64,000 nucleotides of DNA from Actinoplanes sp. TFC3. Lineage in GTDB: Bacteria > Actinomycetota > Actinomycetes > Mycobacteriales > Micromonosporaceae. Every line of letters begins with the position of its first letter. Positions within the stretch are counted from its first letter, which is position 1. The position numbers and the translations under genes were made by a program. Shown one piece after another: positions 55,356-64,000 of this stretch. Below the pieces are notes generated by a model. The model saw nothing but the letters and a program-made list of their open reading frames with translations. It was not told the origin of the DNA and ran no database searches. The DNA lies in NCBI RefSeq assembly GCF_001553785.1, contig NZ_LOJP01000001.1, positions 939,019-1,003,018 of the forward strand, written 5' to 3'.

Positions 55356-55420
55356 CTTTCCCTCCCACATCGATCACACCGGTCCAGGGTGAGCTCCGAC
55401 CGGCGAAAGGAACGGCCGCC

Positions 55421-56773
55421 ATGGGGCGACTCTTCGGCACGGACGGCATCCGCGGGCTCGCCAACGGTGAGCTCCTGACTCCCGAGCTTGCGCTCTCGGT
55501 CGCGGTCGCCGCGGCCCGCGTGCTCATCGAGACCGACCGCAGCCACCAGCCCCTCGCCATCGTGGGCCGCGACCCGCGGGCCAGCGGCGAGATGCTCGAA
55601 GCCGCCGTCGTGGCCGGGCTGACCAGCGCCGGAGCCAACGTCGTACGGGTCGGCGTGCTGCCCACTCCGGCGGTCGCCTTCCTGGTGGGCCAGGCCCAGG
55701 CCGACCTCGGCGTGATGCTGAGCGCGTCGCACAATCCGATGCCCGACAACGGGATCAAGCTGTTCGCCCCCGGCGGCCTCAAGCTGCCCGATGAGCTGGA
55801 GCAGCGCATCGAGGCGGCGGTCGCCGACGGGCACGGCCTGGTCGGACGGCCCACCGGCGCCGGGGTCGGACGGGTGCACGACCTGATGGACGGCGAGGAG
55901 CACTACATCAAGCACCTCGTCGACTCGACGCCGCACAGCCTCGAAGGCATCAAGGTCGTGGTGGACTGCGCGAACGGTGCGGCCAGCGACGCCGGCCCGA
56001 CCGCCTACCGGGAGGCGGGCGCGGAGGTCATCTCGATGCACGCCGAGCCCGACGGGCTGAACATCAACGACAACTGCGGTTCCACCCACCTGGAGTCGCT
56101 GATCGAGGCGGTCGTGCGCGAGGGTGCCGACCTGGGGCTGGCCCACGACGGTGACGCGGACCGCTGCCTCGCGGTGACGGCCAGCGGCGAGGTCGTCGAC
56201 GGCGACCAGCTCATGGCGATCCTGGCCCTGGCGATGCGCGACGCTGGCACCCTGACCGACGACACGCTGGTTGCCACGGTGATGAGCAACCTGGGGCTGC
56301 GGATCGCGATGAAGCAGGCAGGCATCAAGCTGCTGGAGACCAAGGTCGGCGACCGGTACGTCCTGGAGGAGCTCAACGCCAACAACTATGCCCTCGGCGG
56401 CGAGCAGAGCGGGCACATCGTCATGCCGGCGTTCGCCACCACCGGCGACGGCGTGCTGACCGGCCTGCACCTGATGGCGACGATCGCGTCCACCGGCAAG
56501 TCCCTGGCCGACCTGGCAGCGGTCGTCCACAAGCTCCCGCAGGTGCTGGTGAACGTCCCGGTCAAGGATCGCGAGGCCGGTGCGAACGCCCCGACCGTGC
56601 AGGCCGCTGTCACCCTGGCCGAGAACGAGCTCGGCGAGACGGGCCGCGTGCTGCTGCGCCCCTCGGGCACCGAGCCGCTGGTGCGGGTCATGGTCGAGGC
56701 CGAGACCGAGGAGCAGGCCCGCTCGATCGCCGAGCGGGTCGCCGCCGAGGTGCGCGCGGCCAGCCCCGCCTAG
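55421..56773 (+). CDS. glmM: Phosphoglucosamine mutase
   Basis: 450 residues from ATG at 55421, with GAAAGGA upstream. It converts glucosamine-6-P to glucosamine-1-P for UDP-GlcNAc and peptidoglycan synthesis. The phosphoserine loop is [15 protein letters not shown] (catalytic S103), the metal loop is DGDADRC and the sugar loop GEQSGH. glmS, the preceding step, is only 1.4 kb downstream, separated by a convergent gene. Its TAG stop lies in a CTAG shared with that gene. Confidence 0.97.
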   Translation: MGRLFGTDGIRGLANGELLTPELALSVAVAAARVLIETDRSHQPLAIVGRDPRASGEMLEAAVVAGLTSAGANVVRVGVLPTPAVAFLVGQAQADLGVMLSASHNPMPDNGIKLFAPGGLKLPDELEQRIEAAVADGHGLVGRPTGAGVGRVHDLMDGEEHYIKHLVDSTPHSLEGIKVVVDCANGAASDAGPTAYREAGAEVISMHAEPDGLNINDNCGSTHLESLIEAVVREGADLGLAHDGDADRCLAVTASGEVVDGDQLMAILALAMRDAGTLTDDTLVATVMSNLGLRIAMKQAGIKLLETKVGDRYVLEELNANNYALGGEQSGHIVMPAFATTGDGVLTGLHLMATIASTGKSLADLAAVVHKLPQVLVNVPVKDREAGANAPTVQAAVTLAENELGETGRVLLRPSGTEPLVRVMVEAETEEQARSIAERVAAEVRAASPA

Positions 56774-57957
56774 CTCAGGGTTCGCAAGCGCCGGGCGGCT
56801 TCGTCGATGACGTCCTCGCGCTTGCAGAACGCGAAGCGGATGAGGTGGCGTCCCCGCTCCGGGTGGTCGTAGAACACCTGGGTCGGGACGGCCACCACAC
56901 CGCAGCGCTCGGGCAGCGCCCGGCAGAAGTCGGTGCCGTCGGCGCCGCCCAGCGGCCGGATGTCGGCGGTCACGAAGTAGGTTCCCTCGCCGGGCAGCAC
57001 GCCGAACCCGGCGTCGGTCAAGCCGGCCACCAGCCGGTCGCGGCGGGCCTGCATGCTGTCGCGCAAGCCGGTGAAGTAGCTGTCCGGCAGGCTCAGCGCC
57101 ACGGCGACCGCGGGCTGCAGCGGCCCGGCGTTGACGAACGTCAGGAACTGCTTGACCCGCTGCACCGCCGACACCAGTGCGGCCGGGCCGGTCACCCACC
57201 CCACCTTCCAGCCGGTGCACGAGAAGCTCTTGCCCGCCGATGAGATGCGCAGGGTACGTTCGCGCATGCCGGGCAGCGTGGCCAGCGGGAGGTGCCCGGC
57301 GGCGGCGTCGGTGAAGACCAGGTGCTCGTAGACCTCGTCGGTCACCGCGTACACGTCGTGCTCGCGGCACAGCTCGGCGATCAGGGCCAGCTCGGCCGGG
57401 GTGAACACCTTGCCGGTCGGGTTGTGCGGCGTGTTGAGCAACACCAGGCGCGTACGAGCCCTAAAAGCCGCCCGCAGCTCGGCCTCGTCGAAGCCGTACC
57501 GCCCATCCGGGCCGGGTCGCAGGGTCACCGGCCGCCGGACCGCGCCGGCCAGCGCCACGGAGGCCGCGTACGAATCGTAGTAAGGCTCGAAGCACACCAC
57601 CTCGTCGCCGGCCTCGCACAGCGCGAGAATGGCGGCGGCGATGGCTTCGGTGGCGCCGGCGGTGACCACGACCTCGGTGTCCGGATCCCGGCTGAGCTGC
57701 CAGAAGCGCTTCTCGTGGGCGGCGATCGCCTGGCGCAGCACCGGGATGCCCGGCAGCGGCGGATACTGGTTGGCGCCCGAGCGCAGCGCCTCGGCGGCCG
57801 CGTCCACCATCTCCGGCGGCCCGTCGGTGTCGGGGAAGCCCTGCCCGAGGTTCACCGAGCCGGTCCGCGCGGCAAGCGCTGACATCTCCGTGAAGATGGT
57901 GGTCCCGAACGGGCGCATGCGTGCGACCAGCGGGTCGGCCGGGATCGACGTCGTCAC
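56770..57957 (-). CDS. Class I/II pyridoxal-phosphate aminotransferase
   Basis: 395 residues from GTG at 57957. Motifs are [41 protein letters not shown] and [16 protein letters not shown], the last with the PLP lysine. The pattern matches the kynurenine/methionine aminotransferase and N-succinyl-diaminopimelate aminotransferase (DapC) group. In actinobacteria many such genes are annotated DapC, but the substrate cannot be fixed from the sequence. It converges on glmM with a four-base overlap. Confidence 0.88.
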   Translation of the reverse strand: MTTSIPADPLVARMRPFGTTIFTEMSALAARTGSVNLGQGFPDTDGPPEMVDAAAEALRSGANQYPPLPGIPVLRQAIAAHEKRFWQLSRDPDTEVVVTAGATEAIAAAILALCEAGDEVVCFEPYYDSYAASVALAGAVRRPVTLRPGPDGRYGFDEAELRAAFRARTRLVLLNTPHNPTGKVFTPAELALIAELCREHDVYAVTDEVYEHLVFTDAAAGHLPLATLPGMRERTLRISSAGKSFSCTGWKVGWVTGPAALVSAVQRVKQFLTFVNAGPLQPAVAVALSLPDSYFTGLRDSMQARRDRLVAGLTDAGFGVLPGEGTYFVTADIRPLGGADGTDFCRALPERCGVVAVPTQVFYDHPERGRHLIRFAFCKREDVIDEAARRLRTLS

Positions 57958-58143
57958 GCCCGCCAGCCTACGGCGGGCGCAGATCCGACGGTACGCCCAC
58001 AGCGCCAGGCAGGATCACCCGGACGTGTCGGGCGCGGCTGTGACCTGTGATGGCAGCCGGGCAATGGCCACCGAACCGCCTTTCAATCAACTGTGCTGCG
58101 CGAAAGTACGCCTCTCGCGCACCTGTCATGAGCGAAAGTCGGC

Positions 58144-58149
58144 TACGCT
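58144..58149 (+). promoter_or_regulatory. Candidate -10 of a leaderless glmS promoter
   Basis: TACGCT lies only seven bases before the glmS ATG. Transcription would therefore start at or next to the start codon. No ribosome-binding site is seen in front of the gene, which fits a leaderless mRNA. The -35 is weak. Confidence 0.4.
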
Positions 58150-58156
58150 GCCCTTC

Positions 58157-60043
58157 ATGTGTGGCATCGTGGGTTACGTCGGCAGTCGGCCGGCGCTGCA
58201 AATCGTCCTCGACGGTCTCCGCCGGCTGGAGTACCGCGGCTATGACTCCGCGGGTGTCGCGGTGGTCGACGACAACGTCATCCTGACCGAGAAGCGCGCC
58301 GGCAAGCTGGCGAACCTGGAAAAGGCGCTGGGGGAGCGCGCTGGCGACGGCATCGCCAGCGGCTCGACCGCGATCGGGCACACCCGCTGGGCCACGCACG
58401 GCGGCCCCACCGACCGCAACGCCCACCCGCATCTGTCCGCCGACGGCCGGGTCGCGGTCATCCACAACGGCATCATCGAGAACTTCGGGCGCCTGCGCGC
58501 CGAGCTCGAAGCCACCGGAGTCGAGTTCATCAGCGACACCGACACCGAGTGCGCCGCCCACCTGCTCGCCGCCGAGGTGCGGGCCCTGCGGGAGGCCGGC
58601 TCCGAGCTGGCCGGTCCGCAACTGCTCGCCGAGGGCATGCGCCGTACCGTGAATCGGCTCGAAGGCGCCTTCACCCTGCTCGCCACCGACGTCGCGGTTC
58701 CCGGCGCTGTGGTGGCCGCGCGTCGCAACTCGCCGCTGGTGGTCGGTCGCGGCGAGGGGGAGAACTTCCTGGCCAGCGACGTGTCCGCGTTCATCGAGCA
58801 CACCCGCGAGGCCATCGAGCTGGGCCAGGACCAGATCGTGTTGATCACGCCCGGCGCCATCGAGATCACCGATTTCGCCGGTGCGGACGCCACCGGCAAG
58901 GAGTTCCACATCGACTGGGACGCCTCGGCCGCCGAGAAGGGCGGCTACGACTACTTCATGCTCAAGGAGATCGCCGAGCAGCCGCAGGCCATCGCCGACA
59001 CGCTGCTGGGCCGGCTCTCCGAGCGCGGGGAGATCGTGCTCGACGAGGTCCGCCTGACCGACCAGGACCTGCGCGACGTCGACAAGGTGTTCATCATCGC
59101 CTGCGGCACCGCTTATCACGCCGGGATGGTCGCCAAGTACGCCATCGAGCACTGGAACCGCATCCCCTGCGAGGTCGAGCTGGCCAGCGAGTTCCGCTAC
59201 CGCGACCCGGTGCTGGACCGCTCGACGCTGGTCATCGCGATCAGCCAGTCCGGCGAGACGATGGACACCCTGATGGCGCTGCGCCACGCCAAGGAGCAGA
59301 AAGCCCGGGTGCTGGCCATCTGCAACACCAACGGCTCCACGATTCCGCGCGAGTCCGACGCCGTGCTCTACACCCACGGCGGTCCGGAGATCGCTGTTGC
59401 CTCCACCAAGGCGTTCCTCACCCAGCTCGTCGCCTGCTACCTGATCGGCCTGCACCTGGCCCAGATCCGCGGCGTGATGTACGCCGACGAGGTCGCCGCG
59501 GTGGTGGACCGCCTCCGCCGCACCCCCGACGACCTGCGCGACCTGCTCGGTCAGATGGAGGACGTGCGCGCCCTGGCCCGTGACCTGCGGACCGCCTCGA
59601 CGGTGCTGTTCATCGGCCGCCACGTCGGCTTCCCGGTGGCCCTGGAAGGTGCGCTCAAGCTCAAGGAGCTTGCCTACATGCACGCCGAGGGCTTCGCGGC
59701 GGGTGAGCTCAAGCACGGGCCGATCGCGCTGATCGACGAGGGCACGCCGGTGGTGTGCGTGGTGCCCTCTCCGGCCGGGCGCGGGGTGCTCAGGGACAAG
59801 GTCGTGTCCAACATCCAGGAGGTACGAGCCCGGGGCGCCCGCACGATCGTGATCGCCGAGGAGGGCGATAACGCTGTGGCCTCGTACGCGGATCACCTGA
59901 TTTCCGTGCCGCGCACCCCCACGCTGCTGGCGCCGCTGATGACCACCGTGCCCCTGCAGATCCTCGCGTGCGAGATCGCGGCGGCCCGGGGACACGACGT
60001 GGACCAGCCCCGCAACCTGGCGAAGTCGGTCACCGTGGAGTGA
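58157..60043 (+). CDS. glmS: Glutamine-fructose-6-phosphate aminotransferase (isomerising)
   Basis: 628 residues from ATG at 58157 (MCGIVGYVGSRPALQIVLDG). This start is required because Cys2 is the glutaminase nucleophile after Met removal. The enzyme makes glucosamine-6-P, the first step to UDP-GlcNAc. The N-terminal domain has HTRWATHGGPTDRNAHPH; the two SIS domains contain ISQSGETMDTLMAL and the C-terminal DQPRNLAKSVTVE. No glmS ribozyme is seen in front of it. Confidence 0.98.
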   Translation: MCGIVGYVGSRPALQIVLDGLRRLEYRGYDSAGVAVVDDNVILTEKRAGKLANLEKALGERAGDGIASGSTAIGHTRWATHGGPTDRNAHPHLSADGRVAVIHNGIIENFGRLRAELEATGVEFISDTDTECAAHLLAAEVRALREAGSELAGPQLLAEGMRRTVNRLEGAFTLLATDVAVPGAVVAARRNSPLVVGRGEGENFLASDVSAFIEHTREAIELGQDQIVLITPGAIEITDFAGADATGKEFHIDWDASAAEKGGYDYFMLKEIAEQPQAIADTLLGRLSERGEIVLDEVRLTDQDLRDVDKVFIIACGTAYHAGMVAKYAIEHWNRIPCEVELASEFRYRDPVLDRSTLVIAISQSGETMDTLMALRHAKEQKARVLAICNTNGSTIPRESDAVLYTHGGPEIAVASTKAFLTQLVACYLIGLHLAQIRGVMYADEVAAVVDRLRRTPDDLRDLLGQMEDVRALARDLRTASTVLFIGRHVGFPVALEGALKLKELAYMHAEGFAAGELKHGPIALIDEGTPVVCVVPSPAGRGVLRDKVVSNIQEVRARGARTIVIAEEGDNAVASYADHLISVPRTPTLLAPLMTTVPLQILACEIAAARGHDVDQPRNLAKSVTVE

Positions 60044-60072
60044 CCCGGCCCCGGCTTGGGTAGGGTCGGCGT

Positions 60073-60441
60073 GTGATCGTGTCTGTCGGGATCGATGTGG
60101 TGCTGGTGTCCCGCTTCGCTCAGGCGCTGGAACGCACGCCGCAGCTGGCCGACCGGCTCTTCACCGAATCGGAGCGGGCGACGACATCCGGGCACGTGCG
60201 CTCGGCGGAGTCGCTGGCGGCCCGGTTCGCGGCGAAGGAAGCCGTGGCCAAGGCGCTCGGCGCTCCGGCGGGGCTGCGCTGGCACGACTGCGAGATCGTG
60301 TCGGATCCGGATGGCCGTCCCTGGCTGACGGTGGCCGGCACGGTCGCCGCGGTGGCCGCCGAGCGAGGCGTCAACCGCTGGCACCTGTCGCTGTCGCACG
60401 ACGGCGGGATCGCCTCGGCCATGGTGGTAGCCGAGGCCTGA
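60073..60441 (+). CDS. acpS: Holo-[acyl-carrier-protein] synthase
   Basis: 122 residues from GTG at 60073. It transfers 4'-phosphopantetheine from CoA to acyl carrier protein. Motifs VGIDVV (D8) and [13 protein letters not shown] carry the magnesium ligands, and [16 protein letters not shown] closes the active site. It lies 29 bases after glmS and ahead of nnr, the usual actinobacterial order. Confidence 0.96.
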   Translation: MIVSVGIDVVLVSRFAQALERTPQLADRLFTESERATTSGHVRSAESLAARFAAKEAVAKALGAPAGLRWHDCEIVSDPDGRPWLTVAGTVAAVAAERGVNRWHLSLSHDGGIASAMVVAEA

Positions 60442-60465
60442 GGGTGGCGGACCAGGGAGGCACTG

Positions 60466-61896
60466 ATGCGGGCGGCATGGCGGGTAGCAGACGTACGGTC
60501 GGCGGAGAATGCCCTGATGGCGACGCTGCCCGATGGCACGTTGATGCAGCGTGCCGCGGCTGGGCTGGCGCGCCGGTGCGCGTTGCTGCTGCAGGAACGC
60601 GGGGGCGTCTATGGCTCCACCGTCGTGCTGCTGGTGGGCAGCGGCGACAACGGCGGTGACGCGCTGTACGCCGGTGCCCGGCTGGCCGCCCGGGGCGCGC
60701 AGGTGCAGGCGATCCTGGTGCAGCCGGACCGGGTGCACGCGGCGGGGCTGTCCGAGCTTCGACGCTCGGGTGGCCGTACCGTTGCGCAACTGCCTTCGCG
60801 GGCCGACCTGGTGCTGGATGGCATCGTCGGGATCGGCGCGAGCGGTGGTCTTCGGCCCGGAGCGGCTGCCCTGGTCAAGCGCGTTGCCGGCCTCGGATCG
60901 CTGGTCGTTGCGGTGGACGTGCCCAGCGGGGTGGCGGTGGACACCGGCGATGTGCCGGGCGACGCGGTGCACGCGGACGTGACGGTGACCTTCGGCTGCC
61001 TCAAGCCCGCGCACGTGGTGGGGGCTGCCGCAGCCCTGGCGGGCCACGTCGAGCTGGTGGACATCGGCCTGGGTGCCACGCTGCACGCCGCTCCAGCGGT
61101 ACGAATCCCCGACGCGTCCGACATCGCTTCCTGGTGGCCGCGTCCCACGGCGTCCTCGGACAAGTACACGCGCGGCGTGGCCGGGGTGGCCACGGGCTCG
61201 GCGATCTATCCGGGCGCGGCGGTGCTGTCGGTCACCGGGGCGCTCGCGGGTCCCACCGGCATGGTCCGGTATGCGGGTACGGCCGATCGCGAGGTGCTCC
61301 GCCAGCACCCGTCGGTCGTGGCAACCAAGCGGGTGTCCGAGGCCGGCCGGGTGCAGGCCTGGGTGTGCGGGTCGGGGCTGGGGACCTCCGACGATGCTCG
61401 TACGGAGCTGCGCAGCGTGCTGGCCACCCCGTTGCCGGTGCTGCTGGATGCCGACGCGCTGACCCTGCTGGTCGACGGTCAGCACGCCCGTGACCTGCGC
61501 CGTGACGCACCCCTGGTGGTCACCCCGCACGACGGGGAGTTCAAGCGCCTCGCCGGGGAGGCGCCCGGCGCGGATCGGATGGGCTCGGCGCTGCGGCTGG
61601 CCGCCTGGCTGAACGCGGTGGTGCTGCTGAAGGGTGACCGGACGATCGTGGCGACCCCGTCCGGCGAGGTGTGGGCCAACCCGACCGGCAGCGCCGACCT
61701 GGCCACGGCCGGCTCCGGGGACGTGCTGGCCGGGCTGCTCGGCTCGCTGCTCGCTGCCGGGCTGCCCGCCGGGAAGGCCGCGGTGGCTGCCGCGTACGTG
61801 CACGGGCTGGCTGGGCTCCGCGCGGGTCAGGACGGCCCGGTGACCTCGGCCGATGTGGCTGCCGCACTCCGGCCGGTCCTCGCTGACCTGCTCTGA
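60466..61896 (+). CDS. nnr: Bifunctional NAD(P)HX epimerase/dehydratase
   Basis: 476 residues from ATG at 60466. It repairs hydrated NAD(P)H. The N-terminal half (YjeF_N) holds VGSGDNGGDALYAGARLAAR and VAVDVPSGVAVDTGDVPG. The C-terminal half is the ribokinase-like dehydratase (VVTPHDGEFKRLAGEAP; TAGSGDVLAGLLGSLLAAG). Both domains look complete. alr follows after 36 bases. Confidence 0.96.
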   Translation: MRAAWRVADVRSAENALMATLPDGTLMQRAAAGLARRCALLLQERGGVYGSTVVLLVGSGDNGGDALYAGARLAARGAQVQAILVQPDRVHAAGLSELRRSGGRTVAQLPSRADLVLDGIVGIGASGGLRPGAAALVKRVAGLGSLVVAVDVPSGVAVDTGDVPGDAVHADVTVTFGCLKPAHVVGAAAALAGHVELVDIGLGATLHAAPAVRIPDASDIASWWPRPTASSDKYTRGVAGVATGSAIYPGAAVLSVTGALAGPTGMVRYAGTADREVLRQHPSVVATKRVSEAGRVQAWVCGSGLGTSDDARTELRSVLATPLPVLLDADALTLLVDGQHARDLRRDAPLVVTPHDGEFKRLAGEAPGADRMGSALRLAAWLNAVVLLKGDRTIVATPSGEVWANPTGSADLATAGSGDVLAGLLGSLLAAGLPAGKAAVAAAYVHGLAGLRAGQDGPVTSADVAAALRPVLADLL

Positions 61897-61932
61897 CAAG
61901 TTTCGTCAGACCGCCTCAGTAGGCTGGGGAGC

Positions 61933-63054
61933 ATGTGGCAGGCCGAAATCCGCGTCGACCTTGACGCCATCCGGGACAACGTCGCGACCCTGCGCGCGGG
62001 CACGACCGCCGAGGTCATGGCCGTGGTCAAGGCCGATGGATACGGTCACGGCATGCTGGCCTCGGCCCGCGCCGCGCTGGCCGGTGGGGCGAGCTGGCTC
62101 GGGGTGGCCACGCTCGACGAGGCGCTGACGCTGCGGGGTGCGGGGATCACCGCTCCGGTTTTCGCCTGGCTGCACTCGCCCGGGTTGGCGCTGCACGAGG
62201 GCCTCACGGCCGGCGTCGACCTCAACGCGAGCACGCTGGGCCAGCTGGGCGAGCTGGTCACGGCGGCGCGCCGGGTCGAGCGGCCCGCCCGCGTGCACCT
62301 GAAGATCGACACGGGTCTGGCCCGCGCCGGTGCGACCGCTGCCGAGTGGCCCGCCCTGGTGGAGGCGGCGGCCAAGGCGCAGGCGGATGGAGACCTGGAG
62401 ATCGTCGGGGTCTGGAGTCATTTCGTACGCTCCGACGAGCCCGATCACGAGACGAACGATCACCAACTGGCCGCGTTCGCCGAGGCCCTCGCCGTGGCCG
62501 AGCGCATCGGCATCGAGCCGCGCTACCGCCACATCGCGAACTCGGCGGCCACCCTGACCCGGCCCGACGCGCACTACGACCTGGTCCGCCCCGGCGTCGC
62601 GATCTACGGGCTCTCCCCGCTGGCCGGCCCGCAACCGCCCGGACTGCGTCCCGCGATGACCGCCCGGGCCCGGGTGATCCTGACCAAGCGGGTGCCCGCG
62701 GGCCAGGGCGTCTCGTACGGCCATGCGTACCACACCACCGGCGAGACGACGCTGGCGTTGGTGCCGCTGGGCTATGGCGACGGCGTGCCCCGGCACGCGT
62801 CCAATGTGGGCCCGGTGCTGCTGGGTGGCAAGGTGCGCACCATCGCCGGCCGGGTCTGCATGGACCAGATCGTGCTCGACTGCGACGACGACCCGGTGCG
62901 GGCCGGTGACGTGGCCACGCTGTTCGGTCCGGGCACCGGCGGGGAGCCCACCGCCACCGACTGGGCTGACGCGATCGGCACGATCAACTACGAGATCGTC
63001 ACGCGGTTCGGCGGTTCCCGGGTGCCGCGGGTCTACGACGGGGAGGTCGCATGA
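61933..63054 (+). CDS. alr: Alanine racemase
   Basis: 373 residues from ATG at 61933. The enzyme makes D-alanine for peptidoglycan. The PLP lysine is K33 in VVKADGYGHG, and the second catalytic residue is Y262 in GVSYGHAYH. The GYGDGVPR motif and the C-terminal NYEIVTRFGGSRVPR are typical. The stop overlaps the next gene by four bases. Confidence 0.97.
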   Translation: MWQAEIRVDLDAIRDNVATLRAGTTAEVMAVVKADGYGHGMLASARAALAGGASWLGVATLDEALTLRGAGITAPVFAWLHSPGLALHEGLTAGVDLNASTLGQLGELVTAARRVERPARVHLKIDTGLARAGATAAEWPALVEAAAKAQADGDLEIVGVWSHFVRSDEPDHETNDHQLAAFAEALAVAERIGIEPRYRHIANSAATLTRPDAHYDLVRPGVAIYGLSPLAGPQPPGLRPAMTARARVILTKRVPAGQGVSYGHAYHTTGETTLALVPLGYGDGVPRHASNVGPVLLGGKVRTIAGRVCMDQIVLDCDDDPVRAGDVATLFGPGTGGEPTATDWADAIGTINYEIVTRFGGSRVPRVYDGEVA

Positions 63055-64000
63055 GGCGGGCGAAACGGGTGGGTGTCGCCGGTGCGGTGGTCGGGGTGGC
63101 CGCTGCCGGGCTGGCTGCCGCGTTCGCCGTCGAGCGGGTGCTGGTGCGCCGTTCGGTGAAGGCGCTCGGGGATCCGTACGCGGAAGAGGTTTTTGGTGAT
63201 CAGCCTTTTGACGAGGAGCTGACCGTCACCGCCGCGGACGGCACGAACCTGCACGTCGAGATCGTCGAGCCCGCGGAGTCTTTGGGCGAGCCGAAGCCGA
63301 CGATCGTGTTCGTGCACGGCTTCGCCCTGGACATGGGCACGTTCTACTTCCAGCGCAAGGCCCTCGCCGAACGCGGCGATCACCGGCTCGTCTTCTACGA
63401 CCAACCCGGGCACGGACGGTCGAGCCGGCTCAAGTCCGGCGACTACGACATCGCCGCGCTGGGCAAGTCGCTGGCCGCGGTCCTCAACGCCGCGGTGCCC
63501 GACGGCCACATCATCCTGGTCGGTCACTCCATGGGCGGCATGACCATCATGGCGTTCGCCGAGCAATATCCCGAGTGGTTCGGCAAGCGGGTGACCGGGG
63601 TCGTGCTGATGTCCACCTCGGCCGGCCTGATCGACAAGTCGAAGATCGGGATCCAGACCCTGGTGGCCCGGGCCAGCGCACCGTTCTTCCCGCTGTGGGG
63701 CGCCTCGGCCCGGGTCGGCGGCACCGCCATCGACCGCGCCCGGATCGTGTCCTCCGACCTGGCGTGGCTGCTGACCCGCAGGTATGGCTTCGGCGACCCC
63801 CGGCCCAGCCCGTCGTTGGTCTCCTTCGTGGAGCAGATGAACTCCAAGACCTCCGTCGAGACGCTGACCAAGTATCTGCACACGCTGTACACGCACAACC
63901 GGTTCCCGGCCCTGTCGGCGCTCCAGGGCGTCCCCGTGCTGGTGCTGGTGGGAACGAAGGACTATTTGACCCCGGTGACCCACTCGGAGGAGATCCTGCG
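63051..64000 (+). CDS. Alpha/beta hydrolase, 5' part (cut by window end)
   Basis: At least 316 residues from ATG at 63051, running off the window. The N-terminus MRRAKRVGVAGAVVGVAAAG is a basic, hydrophobic segment that may be a signal anchor. The core has FVHGFALDMGTFYFQRKALA (oxyanion loop), YDQPGHGRS and the nucleophile elbow GHSMGGMT. The final visible part reads VLVLVGTKDYLTPVTHSEEI, where the acid residue lies. The histidine would be downstream. It overlaps alr, suggesting one operon. The substrate is unknown. Confidence 0.9.
   Translation, partial: MRRAKRVGVAGAVVGVAAAGLAAAFAVERVLVRRSVKALGDPYAEEVFGDQPFDEELTVTAADGTNLHVEIVEPAESLGEPKPTIVFVHGFALDMGTFYFQRKALAERGDHRLVFYDQPGHGRSSRLKSGDYDIAALGKSLAAVLNAAVPDGHIILVGHSMGGMTIMAFAEQYPEWFGKRVTGVVLMSTSAGLIDKSKIGIQTLVARASAPFFPLWGASARVGGTAIDRARIVSSDLAWLLTRRYGFGDPRPSPSLVSFVEQMNSKTSVETLTKYLHTLYTHNRFPALSALQGVPVLVLVGTKDYLTPVTHSEEIL

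Noticed and set aside
55235..57370. Minus-strand open frame of 711 residues opposite glmM
   Set aside because: glmM has all catalytic motifs and a ribosome site; the antisense frame is an artefact of G+C bias.
57958..58156. glmS ribozyme in front of glmS
   Set aside because: The gap is short, no ribozyme core motif was seen, and a -10 element adjoins the start codon.
57968..59995. Minus-strand open frame of 675 residues opposite glmS
   Set aside because: Shadow of glmS; no domain features.

Overview
The window is a G+C-rich (roughly two thirds G+C by eye) actinobacterial chromosome segment. Gene order, many GTG/TTG starts, the 61-residue zinc-type S14, the long alanine/arginine tail on S3 and the acidic tails on L17 and S9 fit the family Micromonosporaceae (Actinoplanes/Micromonospora group). 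The genus is an inference from general protein character, not from a search.

Layout. (1) 1-8107: the last codons of rplL, a strong terminator, then rpoB and rpoC. (2) 8127-9040: two small membrane proteins. (3) 9153-13802: the str operon rpsL-rpsG-fusA-tuf. (4) 13803-25438: a long structured leader and the S10/spc operons from rpsJ to rplO, then secY. (5) 25513-31770: adk, map, a DUF1707 protein, then infA-rpmJ-rpsM-rpsK-rpsD-rpoA-rplQ, followed by truA. (6) 32590-35700: a membrane-anchored unknown, an RsmC-like methyltransferase and an ABC-F ATPase. (7) 35714-41334: a TPP-riboswitch-controlled thiamine operon thiE-thiO-thiS-thiG-tenI-thiD-thiC. (8) 41322-47470: an accessory stretch with a signal-less barnase-type ribonuclease behind an eight-helix membrane protein, an LLM-class oxidoreductase, an NMT1-type binding protein with its permease but no ATPase, and a branched-chain-type binding lipoprotein. 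(9) 47944-53726: a four-gene conservon (NIT-domain kinase, roadblock protein, DUF742 protein, Ras-like GTPase) facing a HemD-like/winged-helix regulator resembling NnaR. (10) 54173-55355: rplM-rpsI with its own promoter and terminator. (11) 55421-64000: cell-envelope precursor and housekeeping genes glmM, a class I aminotransferase, glmS, acpS, nnr, alr and the start of an alpha/beta hydrolase.

The ribosomal and polymerase genes form one growth-linked block with very tight junctions (ATGA, GTGA, TAATG overlaps). It is punctuated by perfect intercistronic hairpins without U-runs that mark likely processing or attenuation points. The rpsL and rpsJ leaders share an identical 20-nt element, and the rpsL and rplM promoters are nearly the same.

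Most of the window is conserved core genome. The least ordinary parts are the cytoplasmic ribonuclease/membrane-protein pair (41322-43184), the highly folded rpsJ leader (13880-14150), the conservon with its AT-rich control region, and the orphan permease/binding-protein pair. No tRNA, rRNA, CRISPR array, insertion sequence or phage gene was seen.
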